In this document: positions 1 to 9,416 of the stretch, piece by piece | Position numbering within the stretch: the first letter of the stretch is position 1 | How the letters are laid out: every line of letters starts with the position of its first letter | Source: Verrucomicrobiota bacterium | GTDB taxonomy: Bacteria; Verrucomicrobiota; Verrucomicrobiia; Palsa-1439 | Direction of reading: 5' to 3' | Length of the DNA stretch: 43,778 nt | Assembly: GCA_003152315.1 (NCBI GenBank) | Contig: PLZV01000059.1 | Coordinates: forward strand, 37,868-81,645 | Notes under the pieces: model-generated | The model's database searches: none | The model's input: only the letters and a program-made list of their open reading frames with translations | Told to the model about the DNA's origin: nothing | Made by a program: the position numbers and the translations under genes

Positions 1-800
1 TCCATCTCCATCTGCTCGAACTCGCGACTACGGAAGATGAAGTTGCGTGGCGTGATCTCGTTACGAAAGGATTTTCCAATTTGCGCGATGCCGAACGGAA
101 TTTTCACGCGCCCCGTATCCAGCACGGCCTTGAAATCGGCAAACATGCCCTGCGCGGTCTCGGGCCGCAGATACGTTTTCTCGGACTCTTCGCGCAAGGC
201 GCCCACATACGTCTCGAACATCATGTTAAAATTGCGCGCGGGGGTGAGACTGCCGGGCTCGCCGGTGGCGGGCGAGGGCACCAGCGGGATTTCCTCGGGC
301 GTGGCCTGCGTGAAATCACGCGGCTGGACCGGTTCCAGCTTCCCTTGGATGGCCTTCTTGCGTTTGAGCGTTTCGGCCTTCTCCTGCAATTCCTCGGTGG
401 TCCGCTCGGTTTCCAACATGCTCACGTACCCGACGATCTTGCCGTCGACGATCACGGGGGAAAACCAGATCTCGTCGGCGCGAAAACGTTGTTTGGAAGT
501 CTTGCAGTCCACCATCGGGTCGGTGAACCCGCCCACGTGGCCGGAAGCTTCCCAGACCTTCGGGTGCATGATGATGGACGTCTCGATGCCCACGACGTCG
601 TCACGGCCACGGACCATATCGTTCCACCAGCCATCGCGAATATTCTTCTTCAACTCCGCCCCGAGCGGGCCGTAGTCCCAGAAGCCATTGATGCCGCCGT
701 AAATCTCCGAGGATTGGAAGATGAACCCGCGCCGCTTGCAAAGCGCGACGATTTTTTCCATCAGCGGCGGCGATTTTTTGCTGTCCGTCTTATCCGTCAT
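1..800 (-). CDS. glyQS: Glycyl-tRNA synthetase, single-chain class II type (5' part, runs off the window)
   Basis: Joins glycine to tRNA-Gly in the cytoplasm. The minus-strand frame opens with ATG at 798-800 and stays open to the window edge, giving about 266 residues. It starts MTDKTDSKK, then has the N-terminal GlyRS block [19 protein letters not shown], the [12 protein letters not shown] stretch, the glycine-enzyme insertion with AxGHVGGFxDPMVDC, and class II motif 2 ([17 protein letters not shown]) close to the cut. This is the alpha2, eukaryote/archaea-like form and not the bacterial GlyQ+GlyS heterotetramer. The C-terminal catalytic half and anticodon-binding domain lie outside. A later Met (LMEKIV) is a possible alternative start, but the upstream one fits. 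The family call is firm. Confidence 0.95.
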   Translation of the reverse strand, partial: MTDKTDSKKSPPLMEKIVALCKRRGFIFQSSEIYGGINGFWDYGPLGAELKKNIRDGWWNDMVRGRDDVVGIETSIIMHPKVWEASGHVGGFTDPMVDCKTSKQRFRADEIWFSPVIVDGKIVGYVSMLETERTTEELQEKAETLKRKKAIQGKLEPVQPRDFTQATPEEIPLVPSPATGEPGSLTPARNFNMMFETYVGALREESEKTYLRPETAQGMFADFKAVLDTGRVKIPFGIAQIGKSFRNEITPRNFIFRSREFEQMEM

Positions 801-917
801 GGCAACGGCGGACTATGGCGAAACGCGCGAGTCAAGTCAAGGCGAGGGGCTGGTCGGTAGTGGCCGAATTTGGATTTCTCCGCCCTTTACTCAGACAAAA
901 GCCGCATTAAGAGTGAC

Positions 918-1892
918 TCAATTAAAATGAGCAGGTCTATCCTCCCAACGCCTGAACTGAAGGCCGCTCGTGTCTTCATTGGTCAGTGCCATCGTTTCAC
1001 TCTTTCGAAAATCCGTGTCGAATGCAGTACGGACAAAAATGATGGGTTGCACATCTACTGCGCCAGAAGAATAAACAACACGAAAACGGAGGCGGTCTTT
1101 GTTCCATCCTTCCTTAGGTATGGAGAGAAACAGCCAACCCACTACAGGAACCCCAGGAGGAACGATGGTGTTGCTAATCCGTTCGTTGAAATTATCTGGG
1201 AAATTGTGCGTTTCCCCATGCGAACCACCTGGGCCAAAAAGGATGAGGACAACCCGTCCAGTGCGAACATCAACAGACGGCATCACCACCCAACTGTTTG
1301 TGGCTACCTCTGTCTCCACCGAATATCCTCGAACAGACGAGGACAGTTGCTTCAAATTTGTAAATTCAGCGTGCATCAGCACATGAATTGCATACGCTGT
1401 CCGGTCTACAACAAGCCAGAAGAACGAAGGCAAATTTCTATCCGGCGTAATCAAAGCAGTGCCTATCGTCAGGGCGAAGGTTGGGGGTTCTGGCTGGTGC
1501 GGCGTGTTTTCGGCTTCTCGTTCATCTGCAATCTTAACCCACACCGAAACCGCGCAGAGGCATACCCCGATTGCCAAGAGTACAACCCCCCAAAACCTCG
1601 CCCAGTATTTCCTGAGATGATGGTTTGCGAGTACAATTCGCAAGCAATAGGCATCAAGCGATATCCCGGACAGCAAGAGGGAACATGAAAGGAGTTTTGG
1701 GGCGTGAGTAAGGAAAATGAATATCTCTCCAAATATGGAGAACAATGCGCCCACGGCCCCGCAAATAAGAATCTCAGGCTTCGTCGATTTTCCCTCTCTC
1801 TTACCGAGAGTGTTATCATCGGGATCAACATTTTTTCCCTTGGGGTCGCCTTCGGCCTTGTGGTTTTTGCTATCCTTCAGAGGCTCTTGCAT
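918..1892 (-). CDS. Unrecognised membrane-anchored protein
   Basis: 324 residues, not recognised. A charged, lysine-rich N-terminus (about residues 1-38) is followed by hydrophobic segments around residues 40-62, 68-90 and 98-117. A soluble C-terminal part of roughly 200 residues looks beta-rich (VVLILFGPGG, VVGWLFLSIP, LRFRVVYSSGAVDV). This suggests an inner-membrane anchor with a beta-sandwich-like domain. The plan resembles the protein at 2271-2942: hydrophobic N-terminus, then a domain with a GW/GY-x-LF strand and a late strand containing a D-x-x-G turn. No clear Shine-Dalgarno sequence is visible. It lies in a region that looks AT-richer than its neighbours and next to a transposase remnant, so transfer is plausible. 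Coding is supported mainly by ORF length and the ordered membrane pattern. Confidence 0.6.
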   Translation of the reverse strand: MQEPLKDSKNHKAEGDPKGKNVDPDDNTLGKREGKSTKPEILICGAVGALFSIFGEIFIFLTHAPKLLSCSLLLSGISLDAYCLRIVLANHHLRKYWARFWGVVLLAIGVCLCAVSVWVKIADEREAENTPHQPEPPTFALTIGTALITPDRNLPSFFWLVVDRTAYAIHVLMHAEFTNLKQLSSSVRGYSVETEVATNSWVVMPSVDVRTGRVVLILFGPGGSHGETHNFPDNFNERISNTIVPPGVPVVGWLFLSIPKEGWNKDRLRFRVVYSSGAVDVQPIIFVRTAFDTDFRKSETMALTNEDTSGLQFRRWEDRPAHFN

Positions 1893-2075
1893 TGAGAAAA
1901 ACTTGTGCGATGTTTCAATCGTTTCGGGTGCGTAAGTTAACTGGCAAACCAGCGTTCCTTACAATCGCTGATTGCGAGTTCAAGGCTCGCCGCATCCAAA
2001 ATGCCGTCCTAGCTCAGGCGGTAGTTTTCTCGCCTTTGGCTGCTAAAAGCAATGCTTTCCGTACCCACGTAGTTG

Positions 2076-2246
2076 ATGAATGCCTATAGAAAGAAACTGG
2101 AAAGCTTTAAGGCGGCAATCGGGCCAGATTTCGGCAATTACAATTTCGCGAAGATGCACAACACACTTCGCAGCACGCCAGCAATGGAAGCCGGTGTGAC
2201 TGATCACGCTTGGAGTTTGGAAGAAATCATTGGGCTGATTTGTTAA
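2076..2246 (+). pseudogene. Remnant of a transposase C-terminus
   Basis: A 56-codon frame begins MNAYRKKLESF and contains the block YNFAKMHNTLRSTPAMEAGVTDHAWSLEE. This closely resembles the extreme C-terminus of IS transposases of the 'NFvr.HktLr.TPAMAAGvtd..W...' type, which are widespread in Planctomycetes and Verrucomicrobia. The reading frame has a stop (TAG, 2070-2072) just upstream. No catalytic DDE region, terminal inverted repeat or target duplication can be seen, so only the 3' end of the element survives. It lies between two hypothetical genes on the other strand and marks this patch as a former insertion site. Confidence 0.6.
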
Positions 2247-2270
2247 ATCAAGGTCGACTGCGCAGTTTGT

Positions 2271-2942
2271 CTACTGGTGCGGTGGGAACGGTTGAACGTG
2301 GGTAATGGTGTGTGTACGCCCCTTTACATCCTTGAATGATAACTCAAACGATGTGTTGGGGATCTCTAGATAGCCCCGCCCTAAATTCGTCACTATGAAT
2401 AATACGTACCCCTCAGCCATTCCTCCGTCAGGAATCGGATTTGAATACGTCTTATCTACAAGCCAATCTTTCCTCTCAAGTGTCGCGTTTGTGCCGGTCG
2501 ACGGCGTGTGGAGCATTCCTGGAATGGTGATAGAGGAGGGAGTGTTTAGAACGGCGCCAAATGTGAATATTTCTTTTGCTGGAGATGTAATAGTCAGTTT
2601 CCAGTCGCGCAGTACTGTGGGGGAACCAGCATTGAAAACTGTGGTGTAGAATAAAATCCCCGATGTCTTATCATCGCCAGCCATGGACATCCATGCAAGG
2701 CCTGTGCTCACATCTGGTTCTGTGGCAGGAGAGGAAGCGGGGCCAGACGGTTTCACGGAGGCAAACAGCAGCAAAACTCCTGCACTCAATGCTAGTCCTG
2801 ACAACCAGAAGGCAAGTTCCTTCTTCCATTCCCAAGACTTTCCCCATACCCATGCAAGCCCCCGACCAGCCGCCGTCATAACAACTCCCCAAAATGCATT
2901 TCCAATGATCGTTTGCAGGGAGAAGAGACTTTTCCAGTCCAT
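2271..2942 (-). CDS. Unrecognised membrane-anchored protein
   Basis: 223 residues, not recognised. There are two hydrophobic segments: residues about 8-30 (TIIGNAFWGVVMTAAGRGLAW) and 43-62 (AFWLSGLALSAGVLLLFAS). A Pro/Ser linker follows, then about 150 residues of probable beta structure with the features FNAGSPTVLRDWKLTI, IPDGGMAEGYVLFIV and FELSFKDVKGRTH. This is the pattern of a small Ig-like or beta-sandwich domain held at the membrane. The ATG at 2940-2942 is the only reasonable start near the first hydrophobic segment; no strong ribosome-binding site is visible. Its layout echoes the protein at 918-1892, and the two may be distant relatives. No function is proposed. Confidence 0.55.
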   Translation of the reverse strand: MDWKSLFSLQTIIGNAFWGVVMTAAGRGLAWVWGKSWEWKKELAFWLSGLALSAGVLLLFASVKPSGPASSPATEPDVSTGLAWMSMAGDDKTSGILFYTTVFNAGSPTVLRDWKLTITSPAKEIFTFGAVLNTPSSITIPGMLHTPSTGTNATLERKDWLVDKTYSNPIPDGGMAEGYVLFIVTNLGRGYLEIPNTSFELSFKDVKGRTHTITHVQPFPPHQ

Positions 2943-3101
2943 GGAATGGCAGTGTGCGACAATCCGGGACCTCTGCCAAGCTGATAATCAGCAGTGGTTT
3001 TCATTCAAACTGACGGACTACCGACGGTCGGGCAGTGTCCCAATGTGAATTAAAAAGGGCTGAGAGGCCGAATGCAGGTGGTAGTCACTGCCAATAGAGG
3101 T

Positions 3102-3332
3102 GTATCGCTAATAGATAATTTTACTGGACACGGTGCGCTGGATGGGTATAGTCGAGCCGGTTCTTTGACAAGTGAAGAAAGCAGGCGTTTCAGTCGGGGG
3201 AGAAGGGGATGCAAAAACATGTATTTCTGCGAAACGAAGCCAAATGTAATGTGCGGAAAACAGGGGATAAGTAATTGTTGTGAAGGAAGATGCAAACATT
3301 ACAGAAAAATGACAAATGGCTTCGTTTTCCGC
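3102..3332 (-). repeat. Interspersed composite repeat, copy A
   Basis: Read on the minus strand, the first part (3332-3229) is bounded by inverted arms AACGAAGCC and GGCTTCGTTTCGCAGAAA and is about 100 bp long. About 75 bases later comes a second block (3154-3102) with CTATACCCATCC, GTGTCCAG and AAAATTATC...GCGATAC. The same two blocks occur in the same order at 12767-13068 and 42565-42910. Arm bases differ between copies but remain complementary (see findings). Short frames across it, such as those reading FVSQKYMFL or MYFCETKP, are by-products of the repeat and not genes. Apart from this repeat, the stretch 2943-3542 shows no gene. Confidence 0.65.
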
Positions 3333-3542
3333 GAAAACAGCATTGCGGCGTATTGCTCGATGCGACGGCGTGTCGAGTTTAGGAAGCCACCATTCGACCC
3401 GCAATGGCAGGACATTACGACGCTGGTCCGTAGCTTGATTTGTCATGGGTTTGGCTGGCTCTCTCGCAAACGCATCTACTTCGTAATGGCACAGTTATTG
3501 CACCCTTAGGAGGTTTGGAACTGGTTTTCGTGGGCTGGATGG

Positions 3543-6500
3543 ATGCCCGGTTCCTCAGGCGATGCAAATGAACGTATCAAGACTCGGTCGAAAAGAGAGT
3601 CGATAGTGACGCTCCGCCGTAAAATCGTCCTCATTGTCGGTGTCACACTGGTAGCCCTAATCGTGGCTTTTTACGGGGTCTCCTCGTCGATTCTGCTTAA
3701 GAACTTTGCCCTTCTCGAAAAACGTGACGTTATCCGCGACGTGAAGTGGGTGGAAAGTAACCTGGCGGGCCGAGTGGCCGACCTCAACGATAAATTGTCC
3801 GACTGGGCGGTTTGGGATGACACGTATCAATTCATCGAAGACCGCAACCAGAACTACATTCGCTCCCATCTTGGTGACACGGATTTCACCGAGCTGCGGG
3901 TGAATTTCATCGTCTTTGTGAATCGTAAGGGGCAGGTGGTGTGGAGCAAGGGCTTTGACCTGGGCACGCAGAAGGCGAAGTCCGCGCCCGAAAGTTTCCT
4001 GCGATTGCTGAACAGTAGTGGCAGCCCACTGCTACAGCACGCGAGCGCTGGCAGTGTGCATGCGGGCATGGTGCTGCTGGCCGAGGGTCCAGCCCTCGTG
4101 GTTTCGCGGCCCATCGTGACGAGCCGTCGCACGGGGCCGATCCGCGGTTCGGTAATTTTTGGGCGTTTTCTCGACGTCAGGGCGGTGCGGCAGATCGCGA
4201 ACGTCGCGCATTCGGTGTTGACCGTGCGCCGGGTTGACGATCCGCAGTTGCCGGGCGACTTTGCGCGGGCCGCGATTCACGAAGCCGGCGCGATTCGCGT
4301 GTCTGTTTCGGACGGTGATTTCATCAGTGGTTACACGGTCTGGAACGACATTTTCGGCAAGCCGGCATTGTTGCTGCGAGTGGACATGTCGCGCGAAATT
4401 CTCACACAAGCGCGGACGACAATCCACTATCTCGTGGCCTCGCTGCTGGTGGTCGGGCTGTGTTTTGGATTCGCGATGGTGGTGCTCATGGAGCGGTTTG
4501 TCCTGTCACGCGTGTCGGGGCTCATTGCGGACGTAGATCGGATCGGGGCGAGCAGCGATCTCGGCGCGCGGGTGTCGGTCAGCGGCGGTGATGAGCTGGC
4601 CGGCCTGGCAAGCGCGCTCAACAAAATGCTCGGGGCGCTCCAACGTTCGCAGGGCGACTTGCAGGAAAGCCAACGGCAATTGTCCTCACTGATGAAGAAT
4701 CTGCCCGGCATGATTTATCGCTGTCGGCACGATGAGGAGGGCCTCATCGAGTTCGCCAGCGAAGGGTGCGTCGAATTAACGGGCTACCAGCCGGGGGAGT
4801 TCCGACACGACAAGAGGATTTCCTACACACAATTGATTCACCCGGGAGATCGCGCGCGCATCCGCCAGGAAGTGCGCGAAGCGGTGCTGGCGAATCGACC
4901 CTTCCAGTTGCAGTACCGCATTACCACGGCGCAGGGCGGGACAAAGTCCGTCTGGGAGGAGGGACGGGGAATTATCTCGCCGAACGGCACGGTCGAGTTC
5001 CGGGAAGGCTTTCTTTCCGATGTGACGCAACAAAAGCTGGCCGCCGACCGACTTCGTCTGCAGGGCGCAGCGCTGGAGTCCGCCGCCAATGCCATCGTGC
5101 TGACCAACCGCGACGGCGTGGTTGAATGGGTCAACCCGGCCTTCAGTAAACTGACTGGTTACAGTTTTTCGGAAGCCTACGGCGAAAGGCTCTCCCTGCT
5201 GAAGTCGGGGCACCACGATGAAGCTTTCTACGAGGGAATATGGCGGACAATCCTTGCCGGTGAAGTGTGGCATGGCGAACTGGTCAACCGCCGCAAGGAC
5301 GGCGCCCTCTACACGGAGCGCATGACGATTGCGCCGGTCACGGACGAACAGGGTGAGATTGGGCATTTCATTGCGATCAAGGAAGACATCACGGAGCAGA
5401 AAACCCTGCAGGAGCAGTTCCTGCAGGCGCAGAAAGTCGAGGCGGTCGGGCGGCTCGCGGGCGGCGTGGCCCATGACTTCAACAACATCCTCACCGCCAT
5501 CGGGGGTTATGCCGAGATGATGATGCGCCGACTTTCCACCACAGATCCGCTCTATCGCCATGCGGACCAGATTCACAAGGCGACCGAGCGCGCCAGCGGA
5601 TTGACCCGCCAGTTACTGGCGTTCAGCCGCAAGCAGACGCTCCAGCCGCGCGTGCTCGATTTGAGCAACGCTGTCACCGACATCGAGAAGATGTTGCGGC
5701 GGCTCATAGGTGAAGACATCGAACTGCACACGATTCGCGGCGCCGCGGTCGGGCACGTGAAGGCCGACCCCGCGCAGATCGAGCAGGTCATTCTGAACCT
5801 CGCGCTAAATGCGCGCGACGCGATGCCGAAGGGCGGCCAGCTCATCATCGAGGTTGCCAACGCCACGCTCGACGAGGACTACGCGCGCCTCCATGCCGGT
5901 GTTTCGCCCGGCGAGTACGTGCTGCTCGCGGTAACGGACACGGGCGTGGGGATGAAGGAGGAAGTGAAGGAGCACATCTTCGAGCCGTTCTTCACGACCA
6001 AACCGCAAGGGGAAGGTACGGGACTCGGTTTGGCCACCTGCTACGGCATTGTCAAACAAAGCGGCGGTCACATCAACGTGTACACGGAGCCTGGTCGCGG
6101 CACGACCTTCAAAATCTACCTGCCGCGGGTCGAAACCTGTATCGATCCCCAACCGGAGCGGCCGAAGCTCCAGGAGCTTCCCAGTGGCCAGGAGACGATT
6201 TTGGTCGCGGAAGACGAGCCCGGTGTCCGCAAGCTGTCGGTTGATGTGCTGCGTGGCCTCGGCTACCACGTGATCGAAGCCGGCAATGGCGAGGAGGGCA
6301 TGCGCGCAGCCACGGAGGACCCGGGCGAAAAAATCGATTTACTCTTTACGGATGTCGTCATGCCACAAATGGATGGGAAGCAGTTGGCCGACTGGTTCGA
6401 GACGGCCCGTCCCGTGACGAAGGTGCTGTTTACTTCCGGCTACACCGCGGATGCGATCCTCCGGCGCGGAATCGTGGAAGATCGAATTGCCTTCCTTGAA

Positions 6501-6584
6501 AAGCCGTACACTCCGGCGGTATTGGCTCGCCGGGTGCGTGAGACCTTGGATGGGGAGGCGGGCAAATCTCTGCCCAACGGGTAA
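3543..6584 (+). CDS. Hybrid sensor histidine kinase: CHASE4-HAMP-PAS-PAS-HisKA-HATPase-REC
   Basis: A 1013-residue inner-membrane sensor kinase. TM1 is at about 27-49. A periplasmic CHASE4-type sensor follows (about 55-200; WVESNLAGRVADLNDKLSDW, WDDTYQFIED). TM2 is at about 295-315 and HAMP at 316-365. Two PAS domains follow (about 380-495 and 505-620). HisKA carries phospho-accepting His644 in GGVAHDFNNIL. The HATPase has N (LNLALNARDAM), DTGVGM and GEGTGLGLATCYGIV boxes. A C-terminal receiver has Asp937 (FTDVVMP) and the Lys of EKPY. The AHDFNN form of the H-box is typical of a kinase family common in delta-proteobacteria and Verrucomicrobia. The start is uncertain: AGGAGG at about 3509 is 30 bases upstream, and a GTG at 3606 would also leave TM1 intact. 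It is 8 bases from the next kinase, so co-transcription is likely. Confidence 0.93.
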   Translation: MPGSSGDANERIKTRSKRESIVTLRRKIVLIVGVTLVALIVAFYGVSSSILLKNFALLEKRDVIRDVKWVESNLAGRVADLNDKLSDWAVWDDTYQFIEDRNQNYIRSHLGDTDFTELRVNFIVFVNRKGQVVWSKGFDLGTQKAKSAPESFLRLLNSSGSPLLQHASAGSVHAGMVLLAEGPALVVSRPIVTSRRTGPIRGSVIFGRFLDVRAVRQIANVAHSVLTVRRVDDPQLPGDFARAAIHEAGAIRVSVSDGDFISGYTVWNDIFGKPALLLRVDMSREILTQARTTIHYLVASLLVVGLCFGFAMVVLMERFVLSRVSGLIADVDRIGASSDLGARVSVSGGDELAGLASALNKMLGALQRSQGDLQESQRQLSSLMKNLPGMIYRCRHDEEGLIEFASEGCVELTGYQPGEFRHDKRISYTQLIHPGDRARIRQEVREAVLANRPFQLQYRITTAQGGTKSVWEEGRGIISPNGTVEFREGFLSDVTQQKLAADRLRLQGAALESAANAIVLTNRDGVVEWVNPAFSKLTGYSFSEAYGERLSLLKSGHHDEAFYEGIWRTILAGEVWHGELVNRRKDGALYTERMTIAPVTDEQGEIGHFIAIKEDITEQKTLQEQFLQAQKVEAVGRLAGGVAHDFNNILTAIGGYAEMMMRRLSTTDPLYRHADQIHKATERASGLTRQLLAFSRKQTLQPRVLDLSNAVTDIEKMLRRLIGEDIELHTIRGAAVGHVKADPAQIEQVILNLALNARDAMPKGGQLIIEVANATLDEDYARLHAGVSPGEYVLLAVTDTGVGMKEEVKEHIFEPFFTTKPQGEGTGLGLATCYGIVKQSGGHINVYTEPGRGTTFKIYLPRVETCIDPQPERPKLQELPSGQETILVAEDEPGVRKLSVDVLRGLGYHVIEAGNGEEGMRAATEDPGEKIDLLFTDVVMPQMDGKQLADWFETARPVTKVLFTSGYTADAILRRGIVEDRIAFLEKPYTPAVLARRVRETLDGEAGKSLPNG

Positions 6585-6592
6585 AGCAAGCC

Positions 6593-8824
6593 ATGAACAA
6601 CGCCATTAACTCGGGTTTTCTCGATCAGCCGATTCTCTTCTTTCCGCCGGAGTGGATCAAGTCGGCGCTCGTGTTGGCGTTGATCACAGTCTGGATGGTG
6701 ATTGGGTTGTTTACGTACATGAACTATTCGGTGCGGCGGTCGCACCTTAGCCTTTGGACCGTCGGATGGATGTTCTATTCGGTGTATCTCGCGGCGTCGA
6801 TCGGACTGGAGGAATCGCCGCACACGGCGCTGCTGGTGATGGTCTCGCGGGCCTGCATCGGCATCAGTGCGCTGTTCATGTTCTGGGGCAGTTTCCAGCT
6901 TACAGAAGCGAAGCGCGACCAGCGCGAAATTGCGTTGGGAAGCGTGATGATGGTGATTTGGAGCTACGTGGGCGTTTATCGAGTGCAGGACGAACGCTGG
7001 ATTACGTTTCCGGTGTTCCTCCTCCTGGCAGGAGCCGGCGTGTACACGGGTGTCCTCTACATGCGGACGCGTCGACGTTCCCGTGGGAGTGTCATCCTCG
7101 GAGTTGGATTTCTGCTGTGGGGACTGCACCTGATCGCGTTCCCGCTGGCGAGCGGTTCGCAAGCCCTCATGGCCGTAGCGTATTTAACCTCAGCCATCCT
7201 GGCATTGCTGATTGTGGTGGGTATGGTCGTCGAGGACAGCGCGCACGCATCCGAGGTTGATTACCACGCGCTCTTCGATTCCTCCGGCGACGCAATCTTT
7301 CTGCTCGATTCCAAGACGCTGCAGGTGTTGCAAGCCAATCAGACGGCGTCACGCTTGAGTGGACGAAAGACGGAGGAACTGGTGGGACGAGCGCTTCTGG
7401 AATTCTGCGACCGTCTGCCGCCGACGTCCGTGCCCGTGAACGTCACCACACCCTCAGTCAATGAGCCCAACCGTGAGGTTCTCCTCCGTCGTCCGGATGA
7501 CAGCGAACTCATCTGTGAAGGACGCGCGGACCTTGTCCATTGTCCCAAGGGCCCCGTGCTGATGCTCACCATGCACGATATCACGGTGCGCAAGCGAACG
7601 GAGCAATCCCTCCGTGAAAGCACGCGCGAGCTGGGCAGCACCGTGGCGGAACTTCGCGAAACGCAAAAACAGATTGTCCAGCAGGAACGGTTGCGGGCCC
7701 TCGCGCAGATGGCCAGCGGCGTCGCGCATGATTTCAACAATGTCCTCGCCAAGATCCTCGGTTTTAACGAACTGCTCCTCGCCTGGCCGGAAAACCTCAA
7801 CGATAAGGAAAAGGTCAAGAAGTACCTGCAGATGACCAGCGCCGCCGCGCAGGAGGCGGTCAGTATCGTCAACCGCCTTCGTGAATTCTACCGCCACCGC
7901 AAAGAATCGGAAGTCTACCAGTCCATGGACGTCAATGAGACAATCGCGCAAGCCATTGTCCTCACCCAGCCAAAGTGGAAAGATCAAATGATGGCCAGCG
8001 GCGCGACCGTGGTGATTGACACCGACCTGCGCGACGTGCCGGCCATCCGCGGCAGCGAGTCGGATCTGCGCGAGGTGTTGATCAACGTGCTTTTCAACTC
8101 AGTCGACGCCATGCCCCGGGGCGGCACGATCAAGGTCGCCACACACGCCGAGGCCAACTCCATCACGATCGAAGTGCGCGACACCGGGGGCGGCATGACC
8201 GAGGAAGTCCGGCAGCATTGTTTTGAACCATTCTTCACAACCAAAGGCGAGCGCGGCACAGGGCTTGGCATGGCGATCGTGTACGGCATCGTGCAGCGCC
8301 ATGGTGGGTCGATTAGCATTGAGAGCGAGGTGGGGAAGGGGACGATTGTCGTCATTCACCTCCCGGTGTTGACGCCGGAGAGCGGCGCTGTGCTGCCGGG
8401 GAGCGCCCCACCGTCGGGCCCCCTGCGCATGCTGCTTGTGGAGGACGAGCCGCAAGTCTGTGATATCGAGGCGGAATATTTGCGAGGCGATGGGCACTTT
8501 GTCGAAACCGCCACCGATGGTTGTCAGGGCCTGAAGCAGTTTAAGGCCGGCCATTTCGACGTGGTTGTTGCAGACCGCGCGATGCCCGAAATGAACGGTG
8601 ATCAAATGACCGAAGCCATCAAGCAGATCTCACCCCGCACGCCGGTGGTATTGGTTACGGGCTTCGCCGACATGCCGATGGACGGCATCGAAGGGAAGCG
8701 CCTTCCGGACTTGATTATGCGCAAACCAATCACGCAGACGGCTTTGCGTCAGGCGATTGCCAGGGTTTTGGCGGCTGTTCCAAAGGCAGATCAACCGAAT
8801 CAGGCCGTAGTCAATAGTTTATAG
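6593..8824 (+). CDS. Hybrid sensor histidine kinase with multi-helix membrane input domain
   Basis: 743 residues. The N-terminal about 215 residues hold roughly seven hydrophobic helices (SALVLALITVWMVIGLFTYM through ILALLIVVGMVV), so the input domain lies within the membrane and has little periplasmic loop. A PAS domain follows (about 225-335; YHALFDSSGDAIFLLDS), then HisKA with His379 (SGVAHDFNNVLAKIL), an HATPase domain (LFNSVDAMPRGG, DTGGGM, GERGTGLGMAIVYGIV) and a receiver with Asp661 (VVADRAMPEM). Same AHDFNN subfamily as the upstream kinase, so the two may cross-talk. It starts 8 bases after the preceding stop. The ligand cannot be told from sequence. Confidence 0.92.
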   Translation: MNNAINSGFLDQPILFFPPEWIKSALVLALITVWMVIGLFTYMNYSVRRSHLSLWTVGWMFYSVYLAASIGLEESPHTALLVMVSRACIGISALFMFWGSFQLTEAKRDQREIALGSVMMVIWSYVGVYRVQDERWITFPVFLLLAGAGVYTGVLYMRTRRRSRGSVILGVGFLLWGLHLIAFPLASGSQALMAVAYLTSAILALLIVVGMVVEDSAHASEVDYHALFDSSGDAIFLLDSKTLQVLQANQTASRLSGRKTEELVGRALLEFCDRLPPTSVPVNVTTPSVNEPNREVLLRRPDDSELICEGRADLVHCPKGPVLMLTMHDITVRKRTEQSLRESTRELGSTVAELRETQKQIVQQERLRALAQMASGVAHDFNNVLAKILGFNELLLAWPENLNDKEKVKKYLQMTSAAAQEAVSIVNRLREFYRHRKESEVYQSMDVNETIAQAIVLTQPKWKDQMMASGATVVIDTDLRDVPAIRGSESDLREVLINVLFNSVDAMPRGGTIKVATHAEANSITIEVRDTGGGMTEEVRQHCFEPFFTTKGERGTGLGMAIVYGIVQRHGGSISIESEVGKGTIVVIHLPVLTPESGAVLPGSAPPSGPLRMLLVEDEPQVCDIEAEYLRGDGHFVETATDGCQGLKQFKAGHFDVVVADRAMPEMNGDQMTEAIKQISPRTPVVLVTGFADMPMDGIEGKRLPDLIMRKPITQTALRQAIARVLAAVPKADQPNQAVVNSL

Positions 8825-8871
8825 ATGGAACGTAAGCTGCTTAAAAGGGGTCTTAGGAAGGACGGTGGTTT

Positions 8872-9279
8872 ATGAGCAAGACGAAAGTTCTCATCGTGGA
8901 CGATGATATGGCTGCCAGCCGATTGTTGGCCATGGGGTTGGAAAAGACCGGTGCGTTTGAAGTGAAGGTTGAAAATAGCGCCACGCAGGCCTTCGGCCGA
9001 GTGCGCGAGTTTCGACCCAATGTGATCCTGCTCGACGTGTGCATGCCCGGCGCGGACGGCGGTGATGTTGCCTTCCAGATTCACGATGATCCCTCTCTGC
9101 GCTTGATACCGATTATTTTCCTTACGTCACTCATCTCCGGGCACGAGACAAGCAAGGCCGTATTGCGCGGTGGGTACGAGTTTCTGTCAAAGCCCGCCAG
9201 CCTTGGAAAAGTCATCGAGTCCATCGATCGACATGTCGGACGGCCAAGCGGGACCGTGAGCAGCGCGTCCGTGGCGTAG
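8872..9279 (+). CDS. Single-domain response regulator
   Basis: 135 residues: one receiver domain (about 3-125) and no output domain. The acidic pocket is Asp10-Asp12 (VDDD), the phospho-acceptor is Asp55 (ILLDVCMPG), the switch Thr is Thr86 (IFLTS) and the conserved Lys is Lys108 (LSKPA). A good ribosome-binding site (AGGAAGGA) precedes the ATG. Lying 47 bases after the second hybrid kinase and before a third one with an HPt domain, it is well placed to be a phosphoryl shuttle or a CheY-like messenger acting on a protein target. That role is inferred from domain content and position. Confidence 0.9.
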   Translation: MSKTKVLIVDDDMAASRLLAMGLEKTGAFEVKVENSATQAFGRVREFRPNVILLDVCMPGADGGDVAFQIHDDPSLRLIPIIFLTSLISGHETSKAVLRGGYEFLSKPASLGKVIESIDRHVGRPSGTVSSASVA

Positions 9280-9416
9280 CGCATGGAAGAGGATTACGGA
9301 GAATCGGCGGTGATGACGGTGGCAGCGTGGGTTTCCACGGCGCTGCTTAACTTTAGAGTAATGGACAGGAACCTGGATGGTTGCGGCGGTGAACCAAACC
9401 GCCTGGTATTCTGACG

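Noticed and set aside
870-1688. Plus-strand frame of 272 codons
   Set aside because: Antisense to the 324-residue membrane protein frame, which has ordered hydrophobic segments; the plus frame has none.
2003-2024. tRNA-like 5' half (GCCGTCCTAGCTCAGGCGGTAG)
   Set aside because: It matches an acceptor strand and D-arm start, but there is no D-stem closure, no anticodon stem and no GGTTC T-arm within reach; at best a tRNA scrap.
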